NCBI GenBank assembly: GCA_017506865.1
Contig: JAFCMP010000223.1
Location: 1,426,001-1,490,000 of the forward strand
Source: Tribonema minus
Taxonomy: Eukaryota > Sar > Xanthophyceae > Tribonematales > Tribonemataceae
Length of the DNA stretch: 64,000 nucleotides
Direction of reading: 5' to 3'
The number at the start of each line of letters is the position of its first letter. Within the stretch, counting starts at the first letter, position 1. The notes below the pieces were generated by a model. It searched no databases. It had not been told where the DNA came from and was given only the letters and a program-made list of their open reading frames with translations. The position numbers and the translations under genes were made by a program. This document shows positions 42,001 through 52,864 of this stretch, piece after piece.

Positions 42001-45000
42001 GTCGCCTTTGAGACTTTGATGAAATATGTAGTAGTTTCAGTGCAATTGCGTAGTTGTACTCCCCCCGCGTCCGTCGCCTTGGCCACCCTGCAGATTAACG
42101 AGCGCATGTGTTGTTGGTACGCGTGCGTGTGTTCTCATGTCGCCATTGACACTTTGTTGAAATGCATAGTGGTTGTATCAGTGCAATTGCGTAGTTGTTC
42201 TCGACCGCGTAAAGTCTACCACATTACCACAACATAGTAGTTCACAAAGCCACTTTTGTAGGGTATGTTATAACGTTAAAACAGCCGTCATGTATGCGCA
42301 CGTGCTATTAGCGCCGTCCGCGCCGACAATCAGGTCCATCTCAAAGTGATGGTGACGATACACAGTAGGGTGCGATCACGTATTCTTCGCAAGGTAGACT
42401 TCGATGTAAACTTAATCACTCACTGACACAGGTGCCACTTTGAAGTACACCATCAAGCTTCACATAACCACAACACCCATCACGATCATGTATTGCGCAC
42501 CTGCTGTTGGCGCCATCCGCGCCGACAATCAGGTCCACCTCCATCTCCTCCTTCGTGCCGACCTTCTTGGCCCCGTCGTAGTTCTGGTACACAATCTTGT
42601 ACTTGCCGTTGTGCCCCTCGGGCACTTCAATGTTGGTCACGAGGCCATTGATGGGCGTCGCGCCAAACTCAATGGCGCGTTCACGCAGGTAGCCGTCGAG
42701 AATTTCACGGCGCACCATGCCAATGTACTCGTTGGGCTTGAGGGTGTCGCCGATGTCGACCTCGCGGTTCGTGGGGGAGATCATTTTCATGCGGCGCACC
42801 TGAGGAGAGGGCGTGAGAGGGGGGGTGAGGGGTGGGGGGGGGGGTTGGCTACATGTTAAGGATGCACTTGTACAATGTACACCTGGCGGTTCGTGGGTGA
42901 GATCATTTTAATGCGTCGCACATGAGAAGAGGGGGTGATTGGGGTGTGTGGGGGGGGAGGGTCAGCCGCATGTTTTTGATGTGCACGCACAAGGCATACC
43001 TGGCGATTCGGAGGCGAGATCACTTTCATCCAGCGCACCTGTGAGAGGGGGAGGGGTGCCGGCAGTATGCTCTCATGTGTTGCCGAGCCCATGGGGGAAG
43101 GTGGGGGTTATGGGCATCTGGCGAGCAATACGTACCTACATACTTGTCTAATGGAGACACCAGCTGTACTGGTTTGCTGAGCTGTGCTGTCCTGCGCTAC
43201 CAAGCATTGACAGAGGTGTCAATATCAGGTGTTCTGACCGATGTCAGATCGGTACTGTTTCCGCAGGACCATTTGCTTTCACTGCTACGGACACCGCCGA
43301 TGAGCTTGCTTTACAAACAACTACACAAGTATCCCGGAAGTGCATGCACAGCGGTTGTCGTTGAGACACTTTCAGACTGTCACACGACATGTAGATTCCG
43401 TACAGGAAGCTTCAAGTTAGATGCCACTCATCTGGGCTGTTTCGCGCCCTGAGCGCGAATTAATAAAAAGTACATGCACATGTGTTTCACTGTGCGAGAC
43501 GTCCGGATTTGTGCACAATGCTGCATGTCTTCCTGGACTCCAGTTCCCAGATCTGATTCATGCAGTATAGTGGTGTTCTTGCATTTGAAGCGGTGATCGC
43601 GGGTACGCGCGATCGGCCTGAACCCAGAAAGTTCAACTGAAAACACTGCAATACAAGACTTTGAAGATAGTCACGCTTCTCCCTTGGAGTCATTTCTGTG
43701 CGCAAGCTAGAACTGAAGGCAGCACGCAGCTCGCCCTGTATCACTTTTGCCCACCATGCACAGACACAAGGCGATTGATGTCGGTCTGTGTAGTCCACCC
43801 ACATCATGTGACTGTCAATTACTCCGCACGCCTCTGCCAGCGCAGCCGAACATTATATGACACAGAGCATTGTGAAGTCACTCCATATTCAGAAGGAATA
43901 CTTCACGTTGTATGTTCAGAATGTGAATCTTCACAAAAAGTGTGAAACTCACCTTGCGGTCAATGAGCGTCTCCGGCAGCTTGAACTCGTCCACCATGCA
44001 CAGGGGGATGGCGCCACCTGCACGCACGCGCAACAGGAACAAAAAGGAGAGCGTGGTGAGCGTTGACGCATATTGCAAGGAAGAACATGCGCAGAGGATA
44101 GCAATGCATGCTGTCGCATCAGCACAGCAATGTGTCTTGTCAATTAAACTTCACATTGCCAGTGCTCGCACCATGATTGTTTTGAGTCTCACAACTGACA
44201 AACTCGCAATTGAGTGCGGTGGTCTCAAATACCCGTGCAGCACCAGGCACCGGACGCTTGATGCTGCAGATGCACATTGGACCAGGTATGTACTGAAGTA
44301 TGCCTCTTGTAAATTCCGCGTTCCACGGCCTGTGCACATCGACAATAATCACATGCGAGGTGGCGTTCACAGCACGTGTGCAATTGGTGCAAGTATGTGA
44401 TTCCAGCGATTTGCAATGACGATGACAAGCAATGCCTTTTTGAAAAAATCTGCTGCGGTGCATCACCCGGGACACCACCATACTTATTTTTCAGGAGCCA
44501 ATCACAATGCGCATATAAAGGTTTTGTGTTGAGGCCGATTTCAGACACTCTCAGCTTGCAGCGCCCGCACCGATGGAGGCAAAATACATAATCTGCAACT
44601 TGCTCGCAAAGACAAAGCACTGCGAGCACTAACACTCGCAACACAAATTTGTGGTGCGCTGGCCAGCAACAAAAGATTCGCGTTGCATCATGCAATATTT
44701 GAAAAAATGTTTTGTTATTTGATTGGCGTTCTGCTCCTGGCCAACGCAGCACATGGGCTTCGCCATTGCAGCATTGCACATGAAGCACCAGGTGCAACCA
44801 GAGAATTCGCCGGACACTCACCGCAAGGCTTGGCGTTGTCCATCTTGCGCTCGAAGATCACGGTCTCCACGTCCCCGTACTGTGCGAAGATCTCGGCAGC
44901 GCACGCACCCGATGGTCCACCACCCACCACTGCTACACGGTACTTCATGTCCATGCAGCCTGCCACCGCAAATGGTCGAAAGCAGGGCTTGAGCATGAAA

Positions 45001-45608
45001 TTGGGCGGCAGGGTGGTGATTGCACGGGCGAGGGCAAGCCTGCAGCGCCAAAGCATGGATGAAGGCTGCTCCTTGTAGACAGCGCTATCGCTGTGAAGCG
45101 AGTCGATAGGACACCATCGAAAGCGCAGGATGCATGACAATCAGCTGTGTATATCTAACTTGGTTTGAAAACCGCAAAAAAGGAATCTCTTGCTGCGCTG
45201 CGAACACCGCCACCTACGTGGTGATTGACTGACCATCAGCAGTATTTTGTGACACCTGCAAGCGCATCAATGGTGCTTGACGTGCGGTTATGGCCCCGCG
45301 TTCATTGTATGCACGGACATTGTTTTTCAAAATCTCGTAGCCTCATGTCAAGATCGTACACACCTACACACACATCACGCGAATGCTAAAGCAGCAGCTG
45401 CAGGCTCTGTCAGGCGCTACGGCAAGCGCCTGCTGCGTATGGCCAGCGCTCGCAGTTGCTGTGTCTAACCTGCAGAGCGGCGGCTGTGCCGGGCGGACAT
45501 CTTGCTTCCCGCGAAGGCCGACGGAGCAAAGGCATGCGTGCTGGCGACGCCAGCGGTGGCGAACGCCAGCGCCACGGCCCGGGACCTGTTGCAGCTGTGC
45601 GGGGCCAT
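39056..45608 (-). CDS. CHLP: geranylgeranyl reductase, plastid
   Basis: Reduces geranylgeranyl groups to phytyl for chlorophyll and tocopherol synthesis in the plastid, using FAD and NADPH. Seven exons: 45608-45470, 44959-44822, 44017-43953, 42799-42501, 41940-41756, 40885-40626, 39394-39056. Phases close, giving 474 residues. The N-terminus [20 protein letters not shown] then [14 protein letters not shown] is a bipartite targeting signal with an ASAFAP-like cleavage motif. Dinucleotide fold: [17 protein letters not shown]. Then [78 protein letters not shown] with [17 protein letters not shown] (second FAD motif), and C-terminal [19 protein letters not shown]. All are typical of the ChlP family. 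Introns 3-6 hold copies of adjacent exon borders. Confidence 0.95.
39440..39545 (-). repeat. copy of the start of CHLP exon 7
   Basis: GTAGGCTTTGTCGTACTTGG…GCGCCGTTGTTCGCCTGTGC on + matches the exon start at 39325-39394 at almost every position, including the acceptor side. It lies upstream of exon 7 on the coding strand. Confidence 0.9.
40120..40520 (-). repeat. three copies of the CHLP exon 6 end and donor
   Basis: The true end on + is GGAGCGTCACCTTCATGAGC at 40617. Copies are at 40447 (nearly identical over ~60 bp), 40296 (diverged) and 40129 (partial). The 40296 and 40447 copies and the true exon are all preceded by TTGAAGTAGGAGCGTCACC, so intron sequence was copied with the exon end. 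Confidence 0.9.
41366..41700 (-). repeat. copies of the CHLP exon 5 end and donor
   Basis: 41580-41690 repeats the exon end at 41750-41850 (GACTCACCCGTGCCCACAGC…GTCGTACTTGGGGAAGACCC) for ~80 bp almost exactly, then degrades. A shorter copy is at 41357-41390 (CTCACTCGCCCGTGCCCAGT). CCTAACCCTAACCCTAAGCC separates the long copy from the true exon. Confidence 0.88.
42025..42350 (-). repeat. copies of CHLP exon 5 start and exon 4 end
   Basis: 42040-42105 (GCAATTGCGTAGTTGTACTC…CTTGGCCACCCTGCAG) and 42180-42210 (GCAATTGCGTAGTTGTTCTC) copy the start of exon 5. 42298-42345 (GCACGTGCTATTAGCGCCGT…GACAATCAGGTCCATCTC) copies the end of exon 4. Each lies on the intron side of its parent border. Confidence 0.85.
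42865..43050 (-). repeat. two copies of the start of CHLP exon 4
   Basis: 42882-42930 (CTGGCGGTTCGTGGGTGAGA…ATGCGTCGCACATGAG) and 43000-43045 (CTGGCGATTCGGAGGCGAGA…CAGCGCACCTGTGAG) match the exon start at 42760-42805. Both sit between runs of G. Confidence 0.88.
43373..43467 (-). repeat. dispersed repeat A, copy
   Basis: Reverse complement begins TTTATTAATTCGCGCTCAGG and continues GCGCGAAACAGCCCAGATGA, TCTAACTTGAAGCTTCCTGT, ACGGAATCTACATG. It is highly similar to 51633-51727. Lies in CHLP intron 3. Confidence 0.8.
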
Positions 45609-46043
45609 CTTGCTGCACTTGCTGAAGCTGCAGAGGGTGTGTGAGGCTGTTTGGTCCAAGCAAGAGCCAAGGTTCAACCAAAAGATGAAGCGCACATACA
45701 AGAGGCCAGACCTATGTACGCTACATGTAGGGTTCGGTGGATGCAGCAAAACACAAGTGTGGTTCACCAACGTGGTCATGGATGACTGAGTGTTCACTTC
45801 TGCGACAGTCTTTGTAGGCAATTCTCAGCGTGGTACAGTACTGAACCCCTTCCACGATCAAGTGCATTTCTGAAGAAACGCTGGTGTTGCGCCCTGAATC
45901 GTGCTGTGTCTTGCATGACACGCGGCAGTCTTCAAACAACCAAAATGTACTTTATTAATTCTTGATCAAATGTACTATCAACGCGCTCTCCCCCTCAACG
46001 AAAAAAGGTAAACTGACTTTCAGCCCCCCCCCCGCCCCCCCCC
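45609..46043. other. intergenic, CHLP 5' flank and MATE 3' flank
   Basis: About 435 bp between two same-strand genes. A run of C blocks at 46023-46110 falls at the 3' end of the MATE gene. No promoter motif is identified. Confidence 0.4.
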
Positions 46044-49000
46044 CTATGACCCCTCCACTCGCCCCTCTACCCCCCCCTCGTCCCCCTCCCCCCCCACCCC
46101 CCTCTCCGGCACCCAGTACGGCCCCCGCTTCCTGTCCAGCAGCCGCCACGCCGCCCCCAAAAACCTGCCCACGAACATACCCGTGATTCCCCACCACACT
46201 CCCACGACCCCCGCCTCCGGCCGCAGCCGCCCAACGGCGAGCACTGCCGCGGTGCCGACGCTCGTCGTCACGAGCGTCGTCGCGCCGAGCCAGCGAAACT
46301 GCTGCGCGCCGACCAGCAGGCCCTCCATGAGCAGCGTCGCCGCGACGAGCGGCTGCTGCAGCGCGAGCAGCGGCACGAGCGCGCCGATGCGCGCCGCCAG
46401 CGCGGGGTCGCGCGTGAACGCCGCCGGCAGCGCGCCGCGCGCTGCTGCCAGTGCTGCGCCCAGCAGCGCGCCGCTGGCGACGGTGAGGGCGACGACGCGC
46501 GCCGCCATGGCGCGCGCCGCGCGCAGCTCGCCGCGGCCCAGGTAGCGCGCCCCCAGCACCTGCAGGGGGGTAGAAAGTTTGATGTGGAAATGGGGGCGGG
46601 GAATGGGGGGTGTGATGGCCTACGTGATGTGAGGGCGTGGGTGGCGGGAAAAGGGTCTAGTGGAGGTCATTTGGTGTCTGGCGCACGTGCTAATGCTTAG
46701 AGTGGCGCGCCGCGCCTGACTCTCCACACCCGAGGTAGCGCGCATCGAGCACCTGTCGGAGGCGACCGTTGGGTGCCGGCGCATAGCTCAGCACATAGGT
46801 TGGGCCCTGCTGAGCACTGACGTGCCTGTTCATGCAGGTGCTCGCAACACATACACCACAATGATCAATCCAGTACATACTTCTATAGACTATACTACCT
46901 ATCAGGAGTAGCGCTCAGCCCATGACAATTCCTGCGTGCAGGCACACGCCGCTGCTGACTGCTACAAGAACGGTACTGCTGATGCACCTTACAAGACCCA
47001 TAAGCATACATTTGCAGCTCAAATCATGTCTACAATACCTACATACCTGTGCAGCGATCGACGGCGCCTCCGCGACCAGCGCCAGCAGCAGCCACACGGA
47101 CAGCGCCACCTGGTGCGCGCCCACGTGCACCGTGCCCATGCGCGTGGCAACGCTCGTTGCAGCCGCCCAGCATGCCTGCAGCCAGGGACAAATGATCAAT
47201 TGTCGATTAAAGAAGGACGCAGATTCATTGATGATGTTGGTTTGCATAGTGCACACCGCCGGTGTGTGCCGTCGATTATGTTAGCAATGCACTCTGATAC
47301 GGGACTAATACCATCAGGTGTAATTTGCCTGACTATGCGTGTGTGCAATGCTCGTCGCGGCCGCCCAGCACGCCTGCAGCACAATGACACGTGACCATTC
47401 TGGTGACGCAGTTTTGGAAAAGGTGGTTTGCATCCATGCACACCAAGAGCATGCGCTGTAGTCAACATGGTGAATGCCCCCGGTGCAGGACCAGTTTAGT
47501 GCACGATATGCATGTGGCAGCGCTCGCAGCATACATGCGGCAACTCACAGGCGACTCCTAAGTTGCGCAGCTGCCACACAAACTCACCCGACCAGCATTA
47601 TTGAAGATAAAGCCAATGACTGCAGCAGCGGCGACCACGGTTATTGGTGGAAGGCACTTGTGGCTAACCATCCTTTGTCACCTAGAGCTCTACGATTTTT
47701 TCATTCGTTTTAATAAAGCAGAGCCTGCTGCCCTGAATGTGCGCATGCCATCACCAGCAAACAGCCATTGAGGACACTGCCCTCCACTACTTTTAAGACA
47801 GTCATGAACAAAAAGTGCAACATGGACGCCATGAACGACGTGGCAAATGCGCCCGACGGTTGGAAGTGCGCTGTGCGCATCAACGTCTGAGCGCTGCCGC
47901 TCCGCGTGTGCACGTGTGCAGCATACCTAGCATACCCCACAGAGGTCTGATGAAGAGTGCGCTACGCATGCAGCATACCCCAGTAAACCCCACAGAACCG
48001 CCTGATGTAGAGTTCGTGCGCCACTACAACGATCCAAAATGAGCCCATGCGGGACCAGCGCTGGGGCGTAAATGACAGGGCATGGCAGTTGCAGAGCTCC
48101 AGTTGCACTTCCGCCTGCAGATGTGAACCGGCGCTTGACGACAGCACGGTGATACCTATTATATATGCGGCACGGCCAGTAAAAAAGTCTCCGAATTCAT
48201 CTGGGCATGCTCGTGGCAGCGCCAGAATGGAGTCCTTACGCATCAGATGTGCACTTGATGCGAAGCAGCAGTACCCTATACCCTACTAGCGACATACATA
48301 CCAACCCTAAGCATGTGCTTTGTGGCTCATGCCACCGGTACAACAGCGCATACGAATGTTCGCTCTTCGGCGCTGCGCGCCCCCTGTCTAGCGCCCCATG
48401 CTCCGCTCTGAGCCAACCTGGCGGCTTCATCCCTGGCACGACAGCGAGCTGCGCTCTCGCACATACACGCTTACTCATGGTCATACTTCGAAGTACATGA
48501 CTATTTATGGCAGCAGCGCTCACCATGAGTGAGACGGTGCGGACGAGCATCGCCGCATTTGCAAACAGCACAACACGCAGCAGCTCCAGCCCCCGCGGCG
48601 CCCCCCCCGCCCGCCCTTCCCCCCCCCCTGCCCCCCCCGGCGCCGGCTCCTCCTTCCTGCCGAGCGCTTTCGCCAGCGCCGGCAGCCGCATTCTGCCGGC
48701 GCGCACGTCGCGCGCAATGAAGCCCGCATACGTCGCCAGCGCCAAGTACTGCGCGCAGACCGTCGCCTGAGCTGCGCCCCGCACGCCGAGACCGCACTTG
48801 AACATGAGGATCGGGTCTAGGATGAGGTTGGCAACGGCGGCCAGGAGGGACGCAATCGCGGGCGTGCGCGTGTTGCCTGAGAGTGGAGGTGCGGGGGCAT
48901 GCGCAGCAGCGGCGGCGCGCAGGCATATTGGTGATAAGGAGACTTGAAGCAAGGGCCGTGTTATGGCGCCGTAGCGCGCACACGACTCTCTGACAGAGAT

Positions 49001-50435
49001 GTATTCATGTTGCCTGGGGGGGGTGCGTGGGCATGCACAACATTGGCGACAAGGCCTTGAAACAAGAGCCGCTGCGCGGCGCCGTAGCGTGCATATGGTT
49101 TTGTGACAGAAGCGCGGTCAGCGAGAGAGGCGCTTTGCGGCGTATGACAGACGCCGTCTGCACGAAGTGCGCGTTGAAGTCCACAATTGTTCAACTTCAA
49201 CAGCTAAATCTAAACAAGCACACAGTGTGCTCGCAGCAGGCCCTCGCAGACTGTCAGCAGCAGCGTCGCCGTCACCACAACCGCTCGATTTTACCTCCAA
49301 CAGTACACTGCAACTGCACAGTGCTCACCGTGCCCTCGGAGCGGCCCTCGCACACCGTCAGCAGCCGCAGCGCCGGCGCCGCCAGCGTTCTCACTGGTAT
49401 GTACAAGTGCGCATTGCTGACCACACCGTGAACTGCAGCAAGTATACTTCAACAAGTCCACGCAATGCTCATCGTGCCCTCGAAAGCGGCCCTCGCACAC
49501 CGTCAGCAGCAGCACTGCCGGCGCTCTGATTGATTTGAGCAGTCCCTTCGAGCCCTTATTGATACAAGTTCATAAGTACACTTCAACCTCACAGCGCTCA
49601 CCGTGCCCGCGGAACAGGCCCTCGCATACCGCCAGCAGCAGCACCGCCGGCGCCGCCATCGCACTGATTACTTTGAGTAGTACACTTCAAGTACATGGCG
49701 AGAATTAACGAGGTGCTCACCGTGCCCTCGAAAGAGACCCTCGCACACCGTCAGCAGCAGCACCGCCGGCGCCGCCAGCGCGCGCGTCGTCAGGTACGAG
49801 TGCGCGTCGTTGTACAGCACGGACCCGGGCCCCGCCCCCATGAGCGACAGCATGGGCCTGGCGCGTGTCAGCAGCAGCGCTCCGACGCCAAGCCCTAGCA
49901 CTAGGGCTAGCAGCATGGACTGCTGCGCGACCTCGCCCGCTGCCTCCGGGTTGCCCTGCGCCAGGTTCTTGCTGACGAGGCTGGTGGTACTGTGTGTAAG
50001 CGCCCTGAAGGTGTTGAAGCAGAAGTGAAATATACTCGTACATGGCCCTAGACTCGCGATTGAGGTGGGTCCCAGCCGACCAGTGTAAGCCGTGTCGACC
50101 AGACTCAGCACCGGATCCACCAGCAGTGACAGCAGCGCAGGTGCAGCCAGAATTGCTATATCTTTGTCGTGCGAAGAGTAGCACCATGAAGGGAGCAGCC
50201 GCGTCTGCGGTTGTGCATCTGATGACGATTCGTCTGGCGGTCCTGGCGGTCCAGATGCTGCTTGCAATCCAGCAGCCTTCAGAGGCCATCCGATGGGCCT
50301 CACAGCTGACAGTATTCTGGGTTTACTGACGCTGTGACTGCATGCTGTAGTGGGATACTGAAATGCGAGTGCACAATGGTATTGCTGCCGTAGGAGGCTG
50401 GCAATTGCCACTGAGATGACGGCATGTTGCCGCAT
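46044..50435 (-). CDS. MATE-family efflux transporter (DinF-like)
   Basis: Multidrug and toxic-compound extrusion proteins export organic cations or metabolites by H+ or Na+ antiport. Four exons: 50435-49721, 48876-48524, 47175-47047, 46559-46044. Phases close, giving 570 residues. Family features: ILAAPALLSLLVDPVLSLVD and TAYTGRLGPTSIASLGP (helix 1-2), CEGLFRGHG joined to NTRTPAIASLLAAVANLILD PILMF across intron 1, HVGAHQVALSVWLLLALVAE (helix 8), and ATLLMEGLLVGAQQFRWLGA in the last domain. The region around exon 2/3 (AMLVRTVSLM|ACWAAATSVA) fits helix 7-8. The N-terminus MRQHAVISVAIASLLRQQYH then CALAFQYP could be a signal peptide with a plastid-type A-F cleavage site, so plastid-envelope location is possible. 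The C-terminal tail is Gly/Glu-rich and coded by a C-run. The start lies 161 bp from the divergent p28 gene. Confidence 0.9.
46685..46765 (-). repeat. copy of the start of MATE exon 4
   Basis: GGCGCGCCGCGCCTGACTCT…GAGGTAGCGCGCATCGAGCA matches 46500-46560 with changes. The CACCTG acceptor remnant is kept. Confidence 0.75.
47335..47560 (-). repeat. copies of the start of MATE exon 3
   Basis: 47342-47390 (GTGTGCAATGCTCGTCGCGG…CAGCACGCCTGCAGCAC) matches the exon start at 47140-47180. A weaker copy is near 47513-47550. Confidence 0.7.
47605..47708 (-). repeat. dispersed repeat B, copy
   Basis: Reverse complement reads TTAAAACGAATGAAAAAATC, GTAGAGCTCTAGGTGACAAA, GGATGGTTAGCCACAAGTGC, CTTCCACCAATAACCGTGGT. 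It matches 62206-62312 over ~100 bp at high identity. Lies in MATE intron 2. Confidence 0.8.
48885..49115 (-). repeat. tandem copy of the sequence upstream of MATE exon 2
   Basis: 48895-48985 (GGGCATGCGCAGCAGCGG…GGCGCCGTAGCGCGCACACG) is repeated at 49028-49115 (GGGCATGCACAACATTGGCG…GGCGCCGTAGCGTGCATATG). Between them TGTTGCCTGG recalls the exon acceptor at 48871. Offset is about 135 bp. Confidence 0.75.
49235..49660 (-). repeat. four copies of the MATE exon 1 end and donor
   Basis: The true end on + is GCTCACCGTGCCCTCGAAAG at 49715. Copies are at 49598, 49467, 49322 and a weaker one near 49237. All except the weakest include CACCGTGCCC or CATCGTGCCC, then CCCTCGCA…CAGCAGC and the CCGGCGCCGCC stretch. 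An ACTTCAA word (or a variant, ACTGCAA, near 49307) lies 15-30 bp before each clear copy. Confidence 0.9.
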
Positions 50436-50596
50436 CGATGGCGCAGTAGACCAGGCACAAACGAGATCTCACGCAGCCGGCGACACAGAGTGCAAGTACA
50501 GATCAGCCGAGGGTCTGGAAAAACGCTTGAACATTGATTTGATTCTTCTGTTGCACAGGTTGAGTGTTTGTTGTGCGAGTTCGGCCAGAAGCCCTC
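50436..50596. promoter_or_regulatory. short divergent intergenic region, MATE / p28
   Basis: The two genes are head to head with about 160 bp between predicted start codons, so this segment must contain both 5' UTRs and core promoters unless a 5' non-coding exon exists. No TATA or other element is clear. TTGCACAG before 50560 could be a splice acceptor for a 5' exon of p28. Confidence 0.4.
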
Positions 50597-51511
50597 ATGA
50601 TGGCAGCGGACGAGCGGCAAATGCAAAGCCTACTACAGTTTGAAGCTCCTGTGCTGAACACTCCTCCGAAACCAGCCAGGAAAGAGGATGCTGTGCGGAT
50701 GGCAGTGTCGCCACTGACCACAGAAACAAAGCCACACAGGCCTTCAGCTCCATGGTGGTGTCGGGCGTCTGCGCTTCCACGGCATCGCACGGCCCCTTCT
50801 GAGCGCAAGCGGTACGAGCGGCCCCCTGCCACAGCTCTGCACCCTGTGCTGACAGCCATGATACCGAACCGCACCTGGACAGACAAGAGCGGGCGGCAGT
50901 GGGTACAAACGATAAGCACAGCTCAGTCAGATCGAGCTGATCTCATAAATCTGCAATGCCGCATGGATGCCCAGCTTTCCCATGCGCGCAGCCGCCCGCA
51001 GCCCATCTGCGCAGGTCGCGCAGACATCCACCGGGAGCTGTTTGACGAACTCATTCGGCAAGTCACGGTAGAGTGCCCGGAGAGGGGGCTGCTGCTGCTG
51101 CGCATGCGCGACGAGGCGTGCATGGGCCTGGACACGTGGGCCGAGCTCGCCAGAGATGGCGTCGAGTTCTCCAGAGTGCACGCGGATGCTGCAGCCGCCG
51201 GCATCGTCGAGGTGCAGCAGGAGCTCACGGAGCTGCACGACGCCATAGCAGGGCTGCAGGTGCAGCTGCAGGGGCTGAGCGTCAACCACAGGGCCATAGA
51301 GAGCGGCGTCGCGCTGACGCAGTCGCTGCAGCGCGAGGCGCGGGAGAGGGAGACGGCGGAGGCGGAGGCGGAGCACGCGGCGCTGGAGGCGTGCATACGC
51401 AGGGTGCAGCAGCAGCAGGCGCAGCTGCTGCAGGCGGAGCAGGAGAAGCAGCAGCGGCTCAGCGCCGGATACTCGCGCATAGAGTCGCTCAGCGATGGCG
51501 CCGCGCCGTGA
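50597..51511 (+). CDS. DNALI1: axonemal dynein light intermediate chain p28
   Basis: p28 (Chlamydomonas IDA4) is a light chain of single-headed inner-arm dyneins a, c and d, needed for their assembly in the flagellum. Intronless, 304 residues. Start chosen at MMAADERQMQSLLQFEAPVL because p28 proteins begin shortly before a (L)LxY/F-xxPVL motif; the frame is open a little further upstream. The core is diagnostic: REWx-like NRTWTDKSGRQWVQTISTAQ, then RADIHRELFDELIRQVTVEC and PERGLLLLRMRDEACM. The C-terminal ~110 residues are a long coiled coil (IVEVQQELTELHDAI… EAEAEHAALEACIRRVQQQQ). Length is slightly above the animal protein. The gene implies the alga builds motile flagella. Confidence 0.93.
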   Translation: MMAADERQMQSLLQFEAPVLNTPPKPARKEDAVRMAVSPLTTETKPHRPSAPWWCRASALPRHRTAPSERKRYERPPATALHPVLTAMIPNRTWTDKSGRQWVQTISTAQSDRADLINLQCRMDAQLSHARSRPQPICAGRADIHRELFDELIRQVTVECPERGLLLLRMRDEACMGLDTWAELARDGVEFSRVHADAAAAGIVEVQQELTELHDAIAGLQVQLQGLSVNHRAIESGVALTQSLQREARERETAEAEAEHAALEACIRRVQQQQAQLLQAEQEKQQRLSAGYSRIESLSDGAAP

Positions 51512-52864
51512 CAGGGTGTGCTGTCAATGAACAGATTGTGCAAGTGGGATGGTGCATTAATGGCTTGGCGCAAGCACTGCTTTTTTTATCTGTGTTCAGG
51601 TACAGAGCTACCATGTCGCCACCAGTGTAATCTTTATTAATTCTCGCTCAGGGCGCGAAAAAGCCCAGATGAATGGCATCTAACTTGAAGCTTGCTGTAC
51701 GGAATCTACATGTGGTGTGACAGTCTGTACTTCAAAGTTGCATACCAGGCTTAGGTGTTGTTCGCCTGGCACCACTCAGCACAGTTTGCAAGTGTACACG
51801 TGCCACTGGCAAACGGTGCAGAGACCACGCTTCAAGCAGCTTGGCTTCACTGGTGCATCGTTCCAATGCAGTGAGGTATCAGCATGCTCTGCATGAATGA
51901 AACACATGACAGCATCGTCAGTCGCCTTGCCTGATGCAGCACTGTGACTGGCACACGCAGCTCCTCTACAAGGAGTTTTCACACCCTGTCGCTCCCGGGT
52001 GGCAGTTCAGCTTCAAGTCCATGTGACAAGACGGTGGCCGCTGCAGGTACACAGAGTTTTGTGCAGATAATACCAGCGCAGGCGATCAACAGAGGTACAT
52101 CAACAGAGGTACAGTGATGTATGCAGGCACAGCTGCTTGTCAACGCTGAAGCCGACGCGCAGATCAACACAATCACCGCAGCAACAACGCAAAAAGGTCC
52201 GGACACCACCAGATAAGTCATGCTGCACTCTCATGGACGATATTGGTTGTGCAGCGCGGCTTGCAAATGCATGGCAGCGATTGCAGCAGCAAACGGAGCT
52301 TCGCGTGCGTGACTGCAGCCGGCACTCGCCGCGCCAGCCGGCAGCAGTGCTCAGGGCTCTTGGGCATGCATCACCAAATGGCCGCGCCTCTGGCGACATA
52401 ACAACATGGCAATACTGATAAACTTACGAGCACGCACACTTGCGGAGCGCGGCGCGGACACGTATCGTCGCCGCTGGCACCGCTGCAGCTGCTGCGTCGG
52501 CGCCGCCGCCGCTGGCGCCGCCACTGCAGCTGACTTCGCTCTCATCTCGCAGCACGTTGCAAAGGCAGCGGCGACAGGCACGTTGATTGATGCCGTAAAT
52601 ACTTCATGGCGCGCCGCATGTCGCCCCCTCTCCTGGGCCGACATGGACAACAATTCCCCCCCCCCCGCCCCCGGCTCTGACGAACAACGCCATAGAATCA
52701 CTACACCGGCGCTAGTCAGCTGCCGCCATACGTAGCTTGCCTGATGTGCTTGCCGCATGATACGCACACGCGCTTAGTGGGCGGCAGCAGATCACGCACA
52801 TGGGTGGACGGTGGCAGCGCTGCACGAGCAGCAGCGCTGCCAACGCTGCGCGCTCCGCAGCGCA
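51512..52864. other. intergenic between convergent genes
   Basis: Downstream of p28 and downstream of the minus-strand repeat protein. Contains dispersed repeat A at 51633-51727. A GC-rich patch at 52430-52640 gives open frames on both strands without motifs. No gene is called. Confidence 0.45.
51633..51727 (+). repeat. dispersed repeat A, best copy
   Basis: TTTATTAATTCTCGCTCAGG, then GCGCGAAAAAGCCCAGATGA, TCTAACTTGAAGCTTGCTGT, ACGGAATCTACATGTGGTGT, GACAGTCTG. A close copy is at 43373-43467 (-), diverged ones at 19732 and 62868. Length ~95 bp with no coding capacity. Confidence 0.8.

Noticed and set aside
50923..51630. Ser/Cys-rich minus frame and Gly/Ala-rich plus frame overlapping p28
   Set aside because: p28 is unambiguous by family motifs. 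The others are out-of-frame shadows.
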